Source: Gemmatimonadaceae bacterium (GTDB taxonomy: Bacteria; Gemmatimonadota; Gemmatimonadetes; Gemmatimonadales; Gemmatimonadaceae). Taken from it: a DNA stretch of 64,000 nt. The number at the start of each line of letters is the position of its first letter. Within the stretch, counting starts at the first letter, position 1. The position numbers were made by a program, and so were the translations under genes. The DNA lies in the NCBI GenBank assembly GCA_020851035.1, contig JADZDM010000020.1:1-64000 (forward strand). The letters are read 5' to 3'. This document shows positions 41,848-50,678 of this stretch, piece after piece. The notes beneath the pieces were generated by a model. It ran no database searches, had not been told where the DNA came from, and worked only from the letters and a program-made list of their open reading frames with translations.

Positions 41848-42924
41848 TCAGGCCGCCACCCGCGCCGCCGTGGCCTGGTCGAGCACCGTCATGATGGCAT
41901 CCGCCACGGTCGAGAGCGTGCGGCGCGCACGCGCGTCCACGCCGGCGACATCCGCGAGGCGATCGAGCTGCGCAGGATCGTCGAGGAGGTGCGTGAGCGT
42001 GGCGGCGTTCGCCATCGCGTCCTCGCGATCCACGATCATGCCGGTCTCGCCGTGGCGGATGTAGCGCTCGGCCATCGCGCCGCGCGTCGAGATCACGGGG
42101 CGCCGGAGCGCCATCGCGTCCAGCACCGCGATGCCGCCATCGTCGTGATCGGCCGCCACCCACACCAGGTCGGCCGCGGCGAGCAGGGGGGCGCGATCGA
42201 TCGGGTCGCCGACCAGTGCCAGCGCATCGCCCAGGCCAAGCGCCGTGGCGTGCACCCGCACCTCGTTGGCGTCCGGTGGCGTGCCGATGAGCAGGGCGCG
42301 GATCGGATGCCCGCGGCTGCGCATGGCTGCGATGGTGCGGAGCGCGGCCGCTGTGGCGCGCCGCGCATCCGGGTCGGTGACGATGGCGATGGTGGTGGTG
42401 CCGATCGGCGTCGGTGAGGCGAGGACGCGGTCGAATTGTGCCGGGTCGATCGCGAGGTCGGCCACGATCCGGCCGCGCAGGCCCTTCACCGGGGCCGAGG
42501 CGGTGGCCTCGGCGGCGGAGCTGTGCATGAACCAGGTGGGGGCCAGGCGCACGGCGAGCCGGGTGCGGAAGGTGACCGGTGAGACGATGCCGGTGGGCAT
42601 GCGGCGGAGCACCGCCGTGCCGCGGCCGTTGCGGCGCAGGGCCCAGGCGGCGAGTGCGTGGGCCTCGTCCCCCGCGACCACCACCGTGTTGGCCCGGAAC
42701 TCCCGGACCATCGTGGCGAACCGCATCGTGTCGCCGAACCACGACTCCCGCGGCTCGAAGGGCAGGAGGTCGAATGCCGTGCAGCCCGACGCCACGTCCG
42801 ACGCCGGCGGGCACGCGATGCCGACCGTCACCCCGCGTGCCGCGAGCGCGTGGCCGGCCTCGACGAAGACCCGCGCCAGCCCGTCCCACTCCGGTGACGG
42901 GTGGAAGAACATGATCTGCTTCAT
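41848..42924 (-). CDS. GT-B-fold glycosyltransferase
   Basis: 358 residues. The N-terminal domain starts KQIMFFHPSPEWDGLARVF, a GT4-like opening. The C-terminal nucleotide-sugar domain contains ALVGDPIDRAPLLAAADL and DDGGIAVLDAMALRRPVI, with the glutamate of the usual GT4 EPFG motif replaced by the DGGIAVLDAMA version. Lipid- or LPS-linked sugar addition is inferred from neighbours: msbA (overlap 4 bp) upstream and the acyltransferase downstream. Confidence 0.8.
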   Translation of the reverse strand: MKQIMFFHPSPEWDGLARVFVEAGHALAARGVTVGIACPPASDVASGCTAFDLLPFEPRESWFGDTMRFATMVREFRANTVVVAGDEAHALAAWALRRNGRGTAVLRRMPTGIVSPVTFRTRLAVRLAPTWFMHSSAAEATASAPVKGLRGRIVADLAIDPAQFDRVLASPTPIGTTTIAIVTDPDARRATAAALRTIAAMRSRGHPIRALLIGTPPDANEVRVHATALGLGDALALVGDPIDRAPLLAAADLVWVAADHDDGGIAVLDAMALRRPVISTRGAMAERYIRHGETGMIVDREDAMANAATLTHLLDDPAQLDRLADVAGVDARARRTLSTVADAIMTVLDQATAARVAA

Positions 42925-44756
42925 GCGTCCACCCCGGCGGCGGCAAGGGGTTCGCGCTCGCGGAACTGCAGGGTGTAGAGCCGATGGTAGGCCCCGCGCT
43001 GCGCCAGCAGCGCGGCGTGCGTGCCGCGCTCGATGATGCGGCCGCGATCGAGCACCAGGATCTGCTGCGCGTGCTCGACGGTGCTGAGTCGGTGCGCGAT
43101 CACGAAGACCGTGCGGCCGGCCAGGAGGCGGTCGATCGCGTCCTGCACCAGCCGCTCGCTCTCGGTGTCCAGCGCCGAGGTGGCCTCGTCGAGGATCAGG
43201 ATCGGGGGATCGCTGAGGAGGGCGCGGGCGATGGCGATGCGCTGCCGCTGCCCGCCGCTCAGCCGCGTTCCGCGCTCGCCGAGCACCGTGTCGTACCCCT
43301 GCGGCAGCGCGGTGATGAACTCGTGCGCATTGGCGGCACGGGCGGCGGCCTCCACCTGCGGCTGCGTGTAGCGGCCGGGGGCACCGAAGGCGATGTTGGC
43401 GCGGACGGTGTCGTTGAACAGCACCGTGTCCTGGCTCACGATGCCGGTGAGCCCGCGCAGCGACCGGAGCGTGATCTCCTGCAGGTCCACGCCGTCGAGC
43501 AGGATGCGGCCCGACGTCGGCGTGATGAAGCGCGGGACGAGGTCCACGAGGGTGCTCTTCCCCGCGCCGCTGGCCCCGACCAGGGCCACGATCTCCCCGC
43601 GGGGCGCCTCGAACGTGAGGTCACGCAGCACCGGCTCGTCACCGTAGGTGAACGACACGCCCTCGAAGCGGACGCCCTGCGCCACCGCCGCGACGGTGCG
43701 CGTGCCCCGGTCGAGGCTCGCCTCGGTCGGCTCGTCGAGCACCTCGAAGAGCCGCTCCGCGCTGGCCAGCGACTGCTGCGCGGTGGCCGGCACCTGCGAG
43801 ACCTGCTTCAGCGGCTGCAGCATGCGGAGCACCACCAGCAGGAACGTGATCAGGTCGGCACCGTTGAGCGAGCCGTCGACGAGGACCTGGCGCGCGCCGA
43901 TCCAGAGCACCAGCACGGCGATACCGGTGCCGGCGATCTCGGTCAGCGGCTGCGAGAGGGCGCCGAGCGCCGAGACCCGCGTCATGGCACGCGCATAGCG
44001 TCCGCTGGCATCGGTGAAGCGCGTCGTCTCGTGCGGCTCGGCCCCACTCGCCTTCACCAGCCGGATGCCGCTCACCGCCTCCTGCACGATGCTCGTCATC
44101 TCGCCGTACTCGTTGCTCAGGCGGCGGTGCCGCTTGCGGAGCTTCCGGATGATCGGCTGGAGCGCCCCGATGAGCAGCGGGGCCAGCACCAGCGCCACCA
44201 CCGTCAGCCGCCAGCTCAGCGAGATGAGGTAGGTGATGCTCACCACGATCGTGGCGGCACTCTGCAGCGAGCGGGTGACCAGCTCGGTCACGAGCGCCTT
44301 GCTCTGCGACGTGTCGGAGAGGACGCGGGAGACCACCTGCCCCACCTTCGTGCGCTGGAAGTACGAGAGCGGGAGCTGCACCAGGTGGCGGTACACCGTG
44401 TCGCGCAGATCGCGCGTGACCAGCTCCTGCAGGCTCGCGCCGAGCTGTCCGCTGAGCCACGCGAAGGCGTTCTTCAGCGCGACCACGCCGAGGATGATGA
44501 GCACGACGACCTGCAACGATCCCATCTTGTCGGCCGGGTCGAGGAACCGGCCAAGGTACGCGTTGAGGGTGCCCTGGATGCCACCGGTCGCGGCCTGCTG
44601 CGCGGCACCGGGGGCGGTGCCGAAGAGCAGCTGCAGGAACGGGATCAGCAGCGTGAGCGAGAAGACGTCGAGCCCGGCGACCAGCAGGTTGCACGCGATC
44701 GTCGCGGCCATCCGCCAGGCGTGCGGACGCAGGATTCCAAGCAGGCGACGGTACAC
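42921..44756 (-). CDS. MsbA-type lipid ABC exporter
   Basis: 611 residues, half-transporter with six membrane helices (about 15-310) fused to an ATPase. Walker A GASGAGKST (near 395), Q-loop SQDTVLF, signature LSGGQ, Walker B PILILDEAT and H-loop IAHRLST are all intact. Sequence is closest to MsbA/LmrA-like lipid flippases; with an LpxL-type acyltransferase and glycosyltransferase in the same operon it probably flips a lipid A core or glycolipid. GTG start two bases after the PorX-like gene stop. Confidence 0.9.
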   Translation of the reverse strand: MYRRLLGILRPHAWRMAATIACNLLVAGLDVFSLTLLIPFLQLLFGTAPGAAQQAATGGIQGTLNAYLGRFLDPADKMGSLQVVVLIILGVVALKNAFAWLSGQLGASLQELVTRDLRDTVYRHLVQLPLSYFQRTKVGQVVSRVLSDTSQSKALVTELVTRSLQSAATIVVSITYLISLSWRLTVVALVLAPLLIGALQPIIRKLRKRHRRLSNEYGEMTSIVQEAVSGIRLVKASGAEPHETTRFTDASGRYARAMTRVSALGALSQPLTEIAGTGIAVLVLWIGARQVLVDGSLNGADLITFLLVVLRMLQPLKQVSQVPATAQQSLASAERLFEVLDEPTEASLDRGTRTVAAVAQGVRFEGVSFTYGDEPVLRDLTFEAPRGEIVALVGASGAGKSTLVDLVPRFITPTSGRILLDGVDLQEITLRSLRGLTGIVSQDTVLFNDTVRANIAFGAPGRYTQPQVEAAARAANAHEFITALPQGYDTVLGERGTRLSGGQRQRIAIARALLSDPPILILDEATSALDTESERLVQDAIDRLLAGRTVFVIAHRLSTVEHAQQILVLDRGRIIERGTHAALLAQRGAYHRLYTLQFREREPLAAAGVDA

Positions 44757-44758
44757 GA

Positions 44759-46318
44759 TCAGCGGCGGGGCACGAGACGCACGAGCGGCAGGATCATCTC
44801 CTCGGGGCTGACACCGCCATGGAAGAAGCCACCGCGGTACCGGCCCTGGTACTCGCGGAGCTTGGTCGGATACACAAAGTAGCAGTCCCCGGCCGCCAGC
44901 AGCGTGTTCTTGCCCAGCCCGCGGCGCGGCAGCCGGAGCGCATCGGCGTTCGGGAAGAGCAGCGCCTGCTCCGCCTTCTCGGCGCGCAGGTCCTCACCGA
45001 ACTTGTAGCGCAGGTTGTGCGTCGCATCGCGGCGCGCGAACACCGTGGCCGGCGTCTGGCAGAGGATGGAGCCGTGGTCGCTGGTGAGGATCACGGTGAT
45101 CCCCTTCCGCGCCGCCTCCTTCAGCACGCTGAAGAGGCTCGAGCGCTCGAACCACTGCCGCGTGAGCCGCCGCAGCGCCACCTCGTCCTTCGCCACCTCC
45201 AGCAGCACCGAGTTGTCGGAGCGGCTGTGCGTGAGCAGGTCCACGAAGTTGAACACGAACGCGCTCACCCCCTCGGGCGCCACCGCGGTGGTCACCTTGC
45301 GCTCCAGTTCCTCGGACTCGTGCGGGGTGCTGATCTTGTGGTAGCGCACCGGCACGTTGTGCCCCAGTTCCTTGAGCTGCAACTCCAGCAGCTGCCGCTC
45401 GTGGGCATTCAGCGACTCGTCCTCGCGCTCCTTCCACCAGTCGGGGTGCATCCCCGCCATCTCGCCCGGAAAGAGGCCGCTGAAGAGTGCATTCCGCGAG
45501 TACGGCGTGGCGGTGGGCAGGATCGAGTAATAGTGCGAGCGCTCCTCGGTGAACCACTGGCCGAGCAGGGGCGCCAGCCCGGCCCACTGGTCGAGGCGCA
45601 GGCAGTCCACCACGATGAAGCAGGCCGCCTTCTCGGTGGTGAGCAGCGGCGCGACGTGCTCGGCGACGATGTCGATCGAGAGGGGCGGGCGGTCGCCCTG
45701 CAGGTCGGCCAGCCAGAGAGGGTACTGCCGCCGGATGAAGTGGGCGAACTCGCGCCGCATGGCGGGATAGAGACCCACCAGCGACTCGCGCAGCCCCCCC
45801 TCGCCGGCCTCGTCCAGCGCCACGTCCCAGCGCGTGACCTCGGCGGTGCGGTCCACCCAGCCCCGCCAGTCGGCACTGTAGCCTTCCGCCTCGAACGCGC
45901 GGAACCGCTCCACGAACTCGCGTGCCAGGGCCTGTTGCCGGAGGCGCGTGCCGTCGAGGATCCGGGTGATGGCGGTGAGCACCTGGCGCGGGTTCACCGG
46001 CTTCACGAGGTAGTCGTGCACGGCCGCGCCCAGCGCCTCGCGCAGCGTGCCATCCTCCTCGCTCTTGGTGATCATCACCACCGGCAGCATCGGGTCGATG
46101 GCCTGCACGTCACGCCAGGTCTCCAGGCCACGCTTGCCGGGCATCTGCTCGTCGAGCAGGAGCACGTCGAAGCGCCGGCGCCGGAGCAGCTCGAGGGCGT
46201 CTTCCGAGTTCCGGGCCATCTCGACGGCGTAGCCCTTGTCCATGAGGAAGATGCGGTGGGCCTCGAGCATCTCGGCCTCGTCATCGACCCACAGGACGGC
46301 TTTGGCGGTGGTGGTCAT
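44759..46318 (-). CDS. PorX-like response regulator with PglZ (phosphatase-fold) effector
   Basis: 519 residues. Receiver domain (1-120): Asp12, Asp13, phospho-acceptor Asp56 and Lys106. A helical linker (120-215) precedes a PglZ alkaline-phosphatase-like domain (230-519) with metal and nucleophile candidates Asp236 (VVDCLRLDQW), Thr269 (TATPYSRNALFSG), Asp412-His413 (TSDHGS) and His498 (FFHGGVSPEE). This is the architecture of PorX, the type IX secretion regulator of Bacteroidota, shown there to be a zinc phosphodiesterase on nucleotide substrates. First gene of the six-gene envelope operon; no cognate kinase adjacent. Confidence 0.88.
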   Translation of the reverse strand: MTTTAKAVLWVDDEAEMLEAHRIFLMDKGYAVEMARNSEDALELLRRRRFDVLLLDEQMPGKRGLETWRDVQAIDPMLPVVMITKSEEDGTLREALGAAVHDYLVKPVNPRQVLTAITRILDGTRLRQQALAREFVERFRAFEAEGYSADWRGWVDRTAEVTRWDVALDEAGEGGLRESLVGLYPAMRREFAHFIRRQYPLWLADLQGDRPPLSIDIVAEHVAPLLTTEKAACFIVVDCLRLDQWAGLAPLLGQWFTEERSHYYSILPTATPYSRNALFSGLFPGEMAGMHPDWWKEREDESLNAHERQLLELQLKELGHNVPVRYHKISTPHESEELERKVTTAVAPEGVSAFVFNFVDLLTHSRSDNSVLLEVAKDEVALRRLTRQWFERSSLFSVLKEAARKGITVILTSDHGSILCQTPATVFARRDATHNLRYKFGEDLRAEKAEQALLFPNADALRLPRRGLGKNTLLAAGDCYFVYPTKLREYQGRYRGGFFHGGVSPEEMILPLVRLVPRR

Positions 46319-46327
46319 GTGTCGCGG

Positions 46328-46333
46328 AAGTTA
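46328..46333 (-). promoter_or_regulatory. Candidate -10 box (TAACTT) of the PorX-led operon
   Basis: On the minus strand TAACTT ends nine bases before the ATG at 46318. It faces a divergent TAAGTT box at 46392. Confidence 0.4.
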
Positions 46334-46391
46334 CCCCATCGCGGGTCGGCGGGGTTTCCGCGGGGGCGTCCGGTGGTGCGCCGCGCGAGGA

Positions 46392-46397
46392 TAAGTT
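46392..46397 (+). promoter_or_regulatory. -10 box (TAAGTT) of the gene at 46404, likely leaderless
   Basis: TAAGTT ends six bases before the GTG at 46404, the same spacing as at tyrS and rpe. Confidence 0.45.
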
Positions 46398-46403
46398 TGC
46401 GGC

Positions 46404-46820
46404 GTGCAACGTCCCGCCACCCTCCTGCCGCCCGTGGCCGCGCCCCTGAAGGCGCTGGTGACGCTGGCGGCCGCCCTGCCCCAGCCGCGTGACCGGACGA
46501 CCGTGCTCGCCTGCTGGATGCTGGCGCGCATGGCGTTGCCCCGGGTGCAGCGGGAGTCGGAATTCAGCGACCCCGACGCCCTCCACCAGCGCGCCGAGGC
46601 GACGCGGCGCTGGATCGGGACCCAGTCGCTGCCCGGCGAGGTGTCTCGCGCCGCCAGCCGCGCCTGCGACGCGGCGGGCGAGCGCGACCCTGCCCACCTG
46701 GCCGACGCGCTCGATACCCTGCGCGATGCCGCCGATCCCGTGCTCAACAACGGCTCCCGTGCCGAGCTGACCACCCTCGCGCAGTTGCTCCGCCGGACCT
46801 CCCTCGCCGCGATGCGCTGA
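46404..46820 (+). CDS. Hypothetical helical protein upstream of a DnaB-like ATPase
   Basis: 138 residues, GTG start six bases after a TANNNT box. All-alpha in appearance, Ala/Leu/Arg-rich, with no motif I recognise (LACWMLARMALPRV, RAEATRRWIGTQSLPGE). It overlaps the following ATPase gene by one base (TGATG), so it is probably its partner or regulator. Confidence 0.65.
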   Translation: MQRPATLLPPVAAPLKALVTLAAALPQPRDRTTVLACWMLARMALPRVQRESEFSDPDALHQRAEATRRWIGTQSLPGEVSRAASRACDAAGERDPAHLADALDTLRDAADPVLNNGSRAELTTLAQLLRRTSLAAMR

Positions 46821-47659
46821 TGACCACCAGCAAGGAACTCCTCTCGCACGTGCTGCACCGGCTGGCGTCGGACCTGAAGCCGACGCCGGCTGCCGACCTC
46901 GTCGGCACTGGCTATCCCTCGCTCGACCGGCTCCTTGCCGGCGGGCTGCGGCGCGGCGAACTGGCGATCCTCGGCGGCGACGCGGGCGCCGGCAAGACGG
47001 CACTCGCCCTCGGCATCGCAATCCGCGCCGCTGTGCAAGGGGTGCCGGTCCTGATCCTGAGCCACGAGTCGAGCGTGGAGCAGTGCTGGGAGCGCATCGT
47101 GTCGGCCGAGTCCGGTGTCACCCACATCGCCATGCGGACGGGCGTCCTGCCGAACGGCGGGGCGGACGCGTTGCGCTCCGCCGCGGATGTGCTGCGCCGC
47201 CTGCCCATCACCGTGGAACGGGCCCCGCACACGCCGGCGCTGCTGGCGGAGCGGATCGAGGACCAGCCCCTGCCGCCGCTCGTCCTGATCGATGGCCTGG
47301 CCGGACTGGATCAGCCGCCGCGTCCCGTGGCCGAGGCGCACGCGCAGGTGGTGCGGATGGCCAAGCGCGCGGCGGTGGACCAGGGGGTCGCGATCCTGCT
47401 CACCGCGCCGCTGGCGGCCGACCGGTCACGCCGTCCCCCGCCGCGTCCTGTGCTGGCCGACTTCGGGATGCTGGGCAGCGCGGCCGCCGTGGCGGATGCG
47501 GTGCTGGGGGTGTTCCGCGAGGCGCTGTATGACGACGCGCCCGACGTCGCGGGGGCCTTCGAGGTGCATGTCCTGAAGCATCGTTCCACGGTGGCGGCCT
47601 TCGCCGACCTCTACATCGAGCCCGGCGCCGGCCGGGTCGAGGACCTGATCGAGTCGTAA
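46820..47659 (+). CDS. Stand-alone DnaB-helicase-like RecA-fold ATPase
   Basis: 279 residues resembling the C-terminal ATPase domain of DnaB or RadA/KaiC-type proteins. Walker A GDAGAGKT (53-60), a VPVLILSHESSVEQCWERI segment equivalent to DnaB motif 1a, Walker B PLVLIDGL, and a DnaB-like ending with FGMLGSAAAVADAVLGVFREALY and HVLKHR. There is no DnaB N-terminal domain. Possible replication- or recombination-associated loader; it lies just upstream of yebC-ruvCAB. Function inferred from fold only. Confidence 0.75.
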   Translation: MTTSKELLSHVLHRLASDLKPTPAADLVGTGYPSLDRLLAGGLRRGELAILGGDAGAGKTALALGIAIRAAVQGVPVLILSHESSVEQCWERIVSAESGVTHIAMRTGVLPNGGADALRSAADVLRRLPITVERAPHTPALLAERIEDQPLPPLVLIDGLAGLDQPPRPVAEAHAQVVRMAKRAAVDQGVAILLTAPLAADRSRRPPPRPVLADFGMLGSAAAVADAVLGVFREALYDDAPDVAGAFEVHVLKHRSTVAAFADLYIEPGAGRVEDLIES

Positions 47660-47675
47660 CCGGGCCCGGCCGCCT

Positions 47676-47681
47676 TATCTT
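47676..47681 (+). promoter_or_regulatory. Candidate -10 box (TATCTT) of yebC-ruvC-ruvA
   Basis: TATCTT lies 39 bp upstream of the yebC ATG, giving a leader of about 33 nt that contains the AACGGAG ribosome-binding site. Confidence 0.45.
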
Positions 47682-47720
47682 TCACGGCTGACCCTCACAT
47701 GCAGACCGAACGGAGTTGTC

Positions 47721-48458
47721 ATGGCTGGCCATAGCAAATGGAAAACGATCAAGCACGCGAAGGCGGCGACGGACGCCAAGCGCGGTGCCGTCTTCACGAA
47801 GCTGATCCGGGAGATCACGGTCGCGGCCAAGTCGGGCGGCGGTGATCCCGGCGGCAATCCGCGGCTCCGCACGGCGATCGACGCCGCGCGCTCGGTGTCG
47901 ATGCCGAAGGACAACATCGATCGCGCGATCAAGAAGGGGACCGGCGAGCTCGAGGGCGTGGAGTACACGGAGGTCACGTACGAGGCCTACGGGCCCGGCG
48001 GCGTGGCCCTCATGATCCAGGCGCTCACCGACAACCCCACGCGCACGGTCGCGGACGTCCGCGCCAAGCTCACGCGCAACGGCGGGAACCTGGGCACCAG
48101 CGGTTCGGTGGCGTTCATGTTCGACCGCCGGGGGCGCATCTACCTTCCCGCCAGCGGCGACGAGGATGCGATGATGGAGCTCGCCCTGGACTGCGGCGCG
48201 AGCGACTTCGCGCACGAGGACGGGACGTTCGCCATCACCACCGAGTCGTCCGACCTGCACGCCGTGAAGGAGGCGCTGGAGGCGAAGGGGATGAAGGTCA
48301 CCGAGGCGAAGCTGGAGTGGATCCCGCAGAGCACGGTGCACGTCACCGGTGAGAACGCGAAGACGCTGGTGAAGCTGCTGGACGTGCTCGAGGACCTGGA
48401 CGACGTGCAGAATGTCGAGGGCAACTTCGACATCGATGACGCCGCGCTCGAGGACTGA
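47721..48458 (+). CDS. yebC: YebC/PmpR-family translation or transcription regulator
   Basis: 245 residues, clear YebC family: N-terminal MAGHSKWKTIKHAKAATDAKRG, then VSMPKDNIDRAIKKG and the acidic C-terminal DDVQNVEGNFDIDD. The family is annotated as a transcriptional regulator and more recently linked to relief of ribosome stalling at proline stretches. A CGGAG ribosome-binding site precedes the ATG. The yebC-ruvC-ruvA order is conserved in many bacteria. Its stop lies in the same frame as ruvC, 15 bases before the probable ruvC start. Confidence 0.95.
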   Translation: MAGHSKWKTIKHAKAATDAKRGAVFTKLIREITVAAKSGGGDPGGNPRLRTAIDAARSVSMPKDNIDRAIKKGTGELEGVEYTEVTYEAYGPGGVALMIQALTDNPTRTVADVRAKLTRNGGNLGTSGSVAFMFDRRGRIYLPASGDEDAMMELALDCGASDFAHEDGTFAITTESSDLHAVKEALEAKGMKVTEAKLEWIPQSTVHVTGENAKTLVKLLDVLEDLDDVQNVEGNFDIDDAALED

Positions 48459-48473
48459 CGTGCCGGAGCCCCG

Positions 48474-48986
48474 CTGCTGATCCTGGGGATCGATCCCGGC
48501 ACCGCCGTCACGGGATTCGGGGTCGTGCGCGGCGAGGGCGTGGGCGCGGCCACGCTGGTGGAGTGTGGCGTGCTCCGCACGTCGCCGCGCCACGGGCTGC
48601 CGGATCGCCTCTGCGAGCTCTTCGACGGCGTGACGGCGCTGCTGGAGCGGCACCGCCCCGACGCGGTGGCGGTCGAGTCGATCTTCTACGCGCGGAACGT
48701 GCGCACGACGATCACGCTCGGGCACGCGCGCGGCGTGCTGCTGCTGGCGGCTGCGAAGGCGGCCCTCCCGATCCACGAGTATCCGCCGGCCGAGATCAAG
48801 AAGGCGATCACCGGCACCGGCGCCGCCACCAAGGAACAGGTGCAGTACATGGTCAAGACGCTGTTGCGCCTCAAGACGGTGCCGAGCCCGAACGACGCCG
48901 CCGACGGCGTGGCGGCAGCACTCACCTGCCTGCTCACCGCGCGCACGCAGGCGCGGATCGCCGGCCAGCTGGAGCGCGCGCGATGA
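48474..48986 (+). CDS. ruvC: Holliday junction resolvase RuvC (apparent CTG start)
   Basis: 170 residues from the proposed start. The catalytic core is intact: Asp7 in LILGIDPGT, Glu in AVESIFYARNV, and the C-terminal PSPNDAADGVAAALT acidic pair. Between the yebC stop (48456-48458) and codon 48525 there is no ATG, GTG or TTG in frame. Starting at the GTG at 48525 would delete the first strand and Asp7. A CTG at 48474, 5 nt after GGAG (48465-48468), places Asp7 exactly at position 7 as in E. coli. I therefore propose CTG initiation. Overlaps ruvA by 4 bp. Confidence 0.85.
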   Translation: MLILGIDPGTAVTGFGVVRGEGVGAATLVECGVLRTSPRHGLPDRLCELFDGVTALLERHRPDAVAVESIFYARNVRTTITLGHARGVLLLAAAKAALPIHEYPPAEIKKAITGTGAATKEQVQYMVKTLLRLKTVPSPNDAADGVAAALTCLLTARTQARIAGQLERAR

Positions 48987-49582
48987 TCACGCTGCTGGTG
49001 GGCACGCTGCTCGAGCGCGACCTCGCGAGCGTGGAGCTGCTGACGTCGGGCGGGGTGGGCTACACGCTCGCGATCCCGCTCTCGACGTTCGAGGGGCTGC
49101 CGAAGGCGGGCGAGCCGGTGCGGTTGCACACGCACCTGGTGGTGAAGGAGGATGGCTGGCAGCTCTTCGGCTTCGGGACGACGTACGAGCGCAACGTCTT
49201 CATGCGGCTGCTGAACGCGAAGGGCTTCGGCCCGCAGCTCGCGCTGAACATGCTCTCGGCGCTCAGCGCGGAGCGGCTGGTGCGGGCGATCCGCGAGCGC
49301 GACGTGGCCACGCTGCAGCAGGTGAAGGGGCTGGGGAAGAAGAAGGCGGACCAGCTCATCCTCGACCTGGCCGACAAGCTGGACGACCTGCAGCGTGGCG
49401 CGGCATCGGTGGCCGCGACCGGCGGGGCAGGCGTGGACGACGCCGTGCGCGCGCTGCAGTCACTGGGCTACGCCGCCGCCGAGGCCGAGTCGGGCATCCG
49501 GGCAGCACTGGATGCGGGCGAGGGCCGCGAGAGCACGGCGGCACTGATCCGGGCAGCGCTGGCGCGGATCGGGGCGCGCTAG
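48983..49582 (+). CDS. ruvA: Holliday junction branch-migration protein RuvA
   Basis: 199 residues: OB-fold domain I ([13 protein letters not shown]), domain II with helix-hairpin-helix motifs ([17 protein letters not shown] and [15 protein letters not shown]), and C-terminal domain III ([20 protein letters not shown]) that contacts RuvB. The tetramer binds Holliday junctions. The ATG at 48983 overlaps the ruvC stop (ATGA). Confidence 0.95.
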   Translation: MITLLVGTLLERDLASVELLTSGGVGYTLAIPLSTFEGLPKAGEPVRLHTHLVVKEDGWQLFGFGTTYERNVFMRLLNAKGFGPQLALNMLSALSAERLVRAIRERDVATLQQVKGLGKKKADQLILDLADKLDDLQRGAASVAATGGAGVDDAVRALQSLGYAAAEAESGIRAALDAGEGRESTAALIRAALARIGAR

Positions 49583-49615
49583 TGCGCCGGGTTGGCGCTC
49601 CGGTGTTTCTTCGGG

Positions 49616-49621
49616 TATCGT
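49616..49621 (+). promoter_or_regulatory. Candidate -10 box (TATCGT) of ruvB
   Basis: TATCGT ends seven bases before the ATG at 49629, which supports that ATG over the GTG at 49620 and implies a separate, near-leaderless ruvB transcript. Confidence 0.4.
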
Positions 49622-49628
49622 GTCCGGC

Positions 49629-50660
49629 ATGACGCGCGCCGAGATCACGACCCCTGACGCACTGGACGACGACTCGCTGGTGGAGCTGTCCCTGCGTCCG
49701 CAGCGGCTGGCCGAGTTCATCGGCCAGCCGAAGGTGAAGGACTCGCTGCGCATCTACATCGACGCGGCGCAGAGCCGGAAGGAGCAGCTCGACCACGTGC
49801 TGTTCTTCGGGCCCCCGGGCCTGGGCAAGACCACGCTGGCGGAGCTGATCGCGCGCGAGATGGGCGTGAACATCCGCACCATGGCGGGGCCGGCGCTGGA
49901 GAAGCCGGGAGACCTGGTGGGCACGCTCACCAACCTGCGTGCAGGGGACATCCTGTTCATCGACGAGATCCACCGGCTGCGCCCGGTGATCGAGGAGTTC
50001 CTGTACCCGGCGATGGAGGACTTCAAGGTCGACATCCGCCTGTCGGACGGCCCGAAGGCGCAGACGATCACAATGCCGGTGGAGAAGTTCACCCTGATCG
50101 GCGCCACGACGCGGCTCGGCATGCTGACGGCGCCGATGCGTGCGCGCTTCGGCATCGAGCAGCGACTGAACTACTACCCGACGTCGGACCTCGAGCAGGT
50201 CGTGAAGCGCACGGCGTTCGTGCTGGACTGCACCATCACGCCCGATGGTGCGCACGAACTGGCGCGTCGCGCACGGGGCACGCCGCGGGTGGCCAACCGC
50301 CTGCTGCGCCGCGTGCGCGACTACGCGCAGGTGAAGGCGAACGGCGTGATCGACAAGGCGGTGGCCGACGCCGCGCTGGAGCTGCTGGAGGTGGACTCGT
50401 TCGGCCTCGACGACATGGATGCGCGGATCCTGCGCGCGATCATCGAGAAGTTCGAGGGTGGGCCGGTCGGGCTGAAGACGATCGCCGCCGCGGTGGGCGA
50501 GGACGAGGGGACGATCGAGGAGGTGTACGAGCCGTTCCTGGTGCAGAACGGCTTCCTGCAGCGCACGCCGCGCGGGCGGATGGCGACGGCGATCGCGTAC
50601 CGGCACTTCGGGTATACGCCGCCTGGCGATGCGTCGTCGTCACAGCCGTCGCTGCTCTAG
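49629..50660 (+). CDS. ruvB: Holliday junction ATP-dependent DNA helicase RuvB
   Basis: 343 residues, AAA+ motor that drives branch migration with RuvA. Walker [10 protein letters not shown] (61-69), Walker [11 protein letters not shown] (108-117), sensor [11 protein letters not shown], arginine finger in PMRARFG and a C-terminal winged helix ([17 protein letters not shown]). The ATG at 49629 is preferred over a GTG at 49620 because of the upstream TANNNT box. Lies 46 bp after ruvA, followed by an inverted-repeat element 18 bp after its stop. Confidence 0.96.
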   Translation: MTRAEITTPDALDDDSLVELSLRPQRLAEFIGQPKVKDSLRIYIDAAQSRKEQLDHVLFFGPPGLGKTTLAELIAREMGVNIRTMAGPALEKPGDLVGTLTNLRAGDILFIDEIHRLRPVIEEFLYPAMEDFKVDIRLSDGPKAQTITMPVEKFTLIGATTRLGMLTAPMRARFGIEQRLNYYPTSDLEQVVKRTAFVLDCTITPDGAHELARRARGTPRVANRLLRRVRDYAQVKANGVIDKAVADAALELLEVDSFGLDDMDARILRAIIEKFEGGPVGLKTIAAAVGEDEGTIEEVYEPFLVQNGFLQRTPRGRMATAIAYRHFGYTPPGDASSSQPSLL

Positions 50661-50678
50661 CGGTCGTGTGCGTTCGAG

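Noticed and set aside
42984-44882. 632-codon plus-strand frame opposite msbA
   Set aside because: Arg/Glu/His-rich shadow; Walker and signature motifs of MsbA are on the other strand.
44819-46492. 557-codon plus-strand frame opposite the PorX-like gene
   Set aside because: Antisense shadow; the PglZ and receiver motifs lie on the minus strand.
48563-49582. Longer upstream start for ruvA
   Set aside because: The extension is ruvC read in another frame; the ATG at 48983 with ATGA overlap fits the family start.
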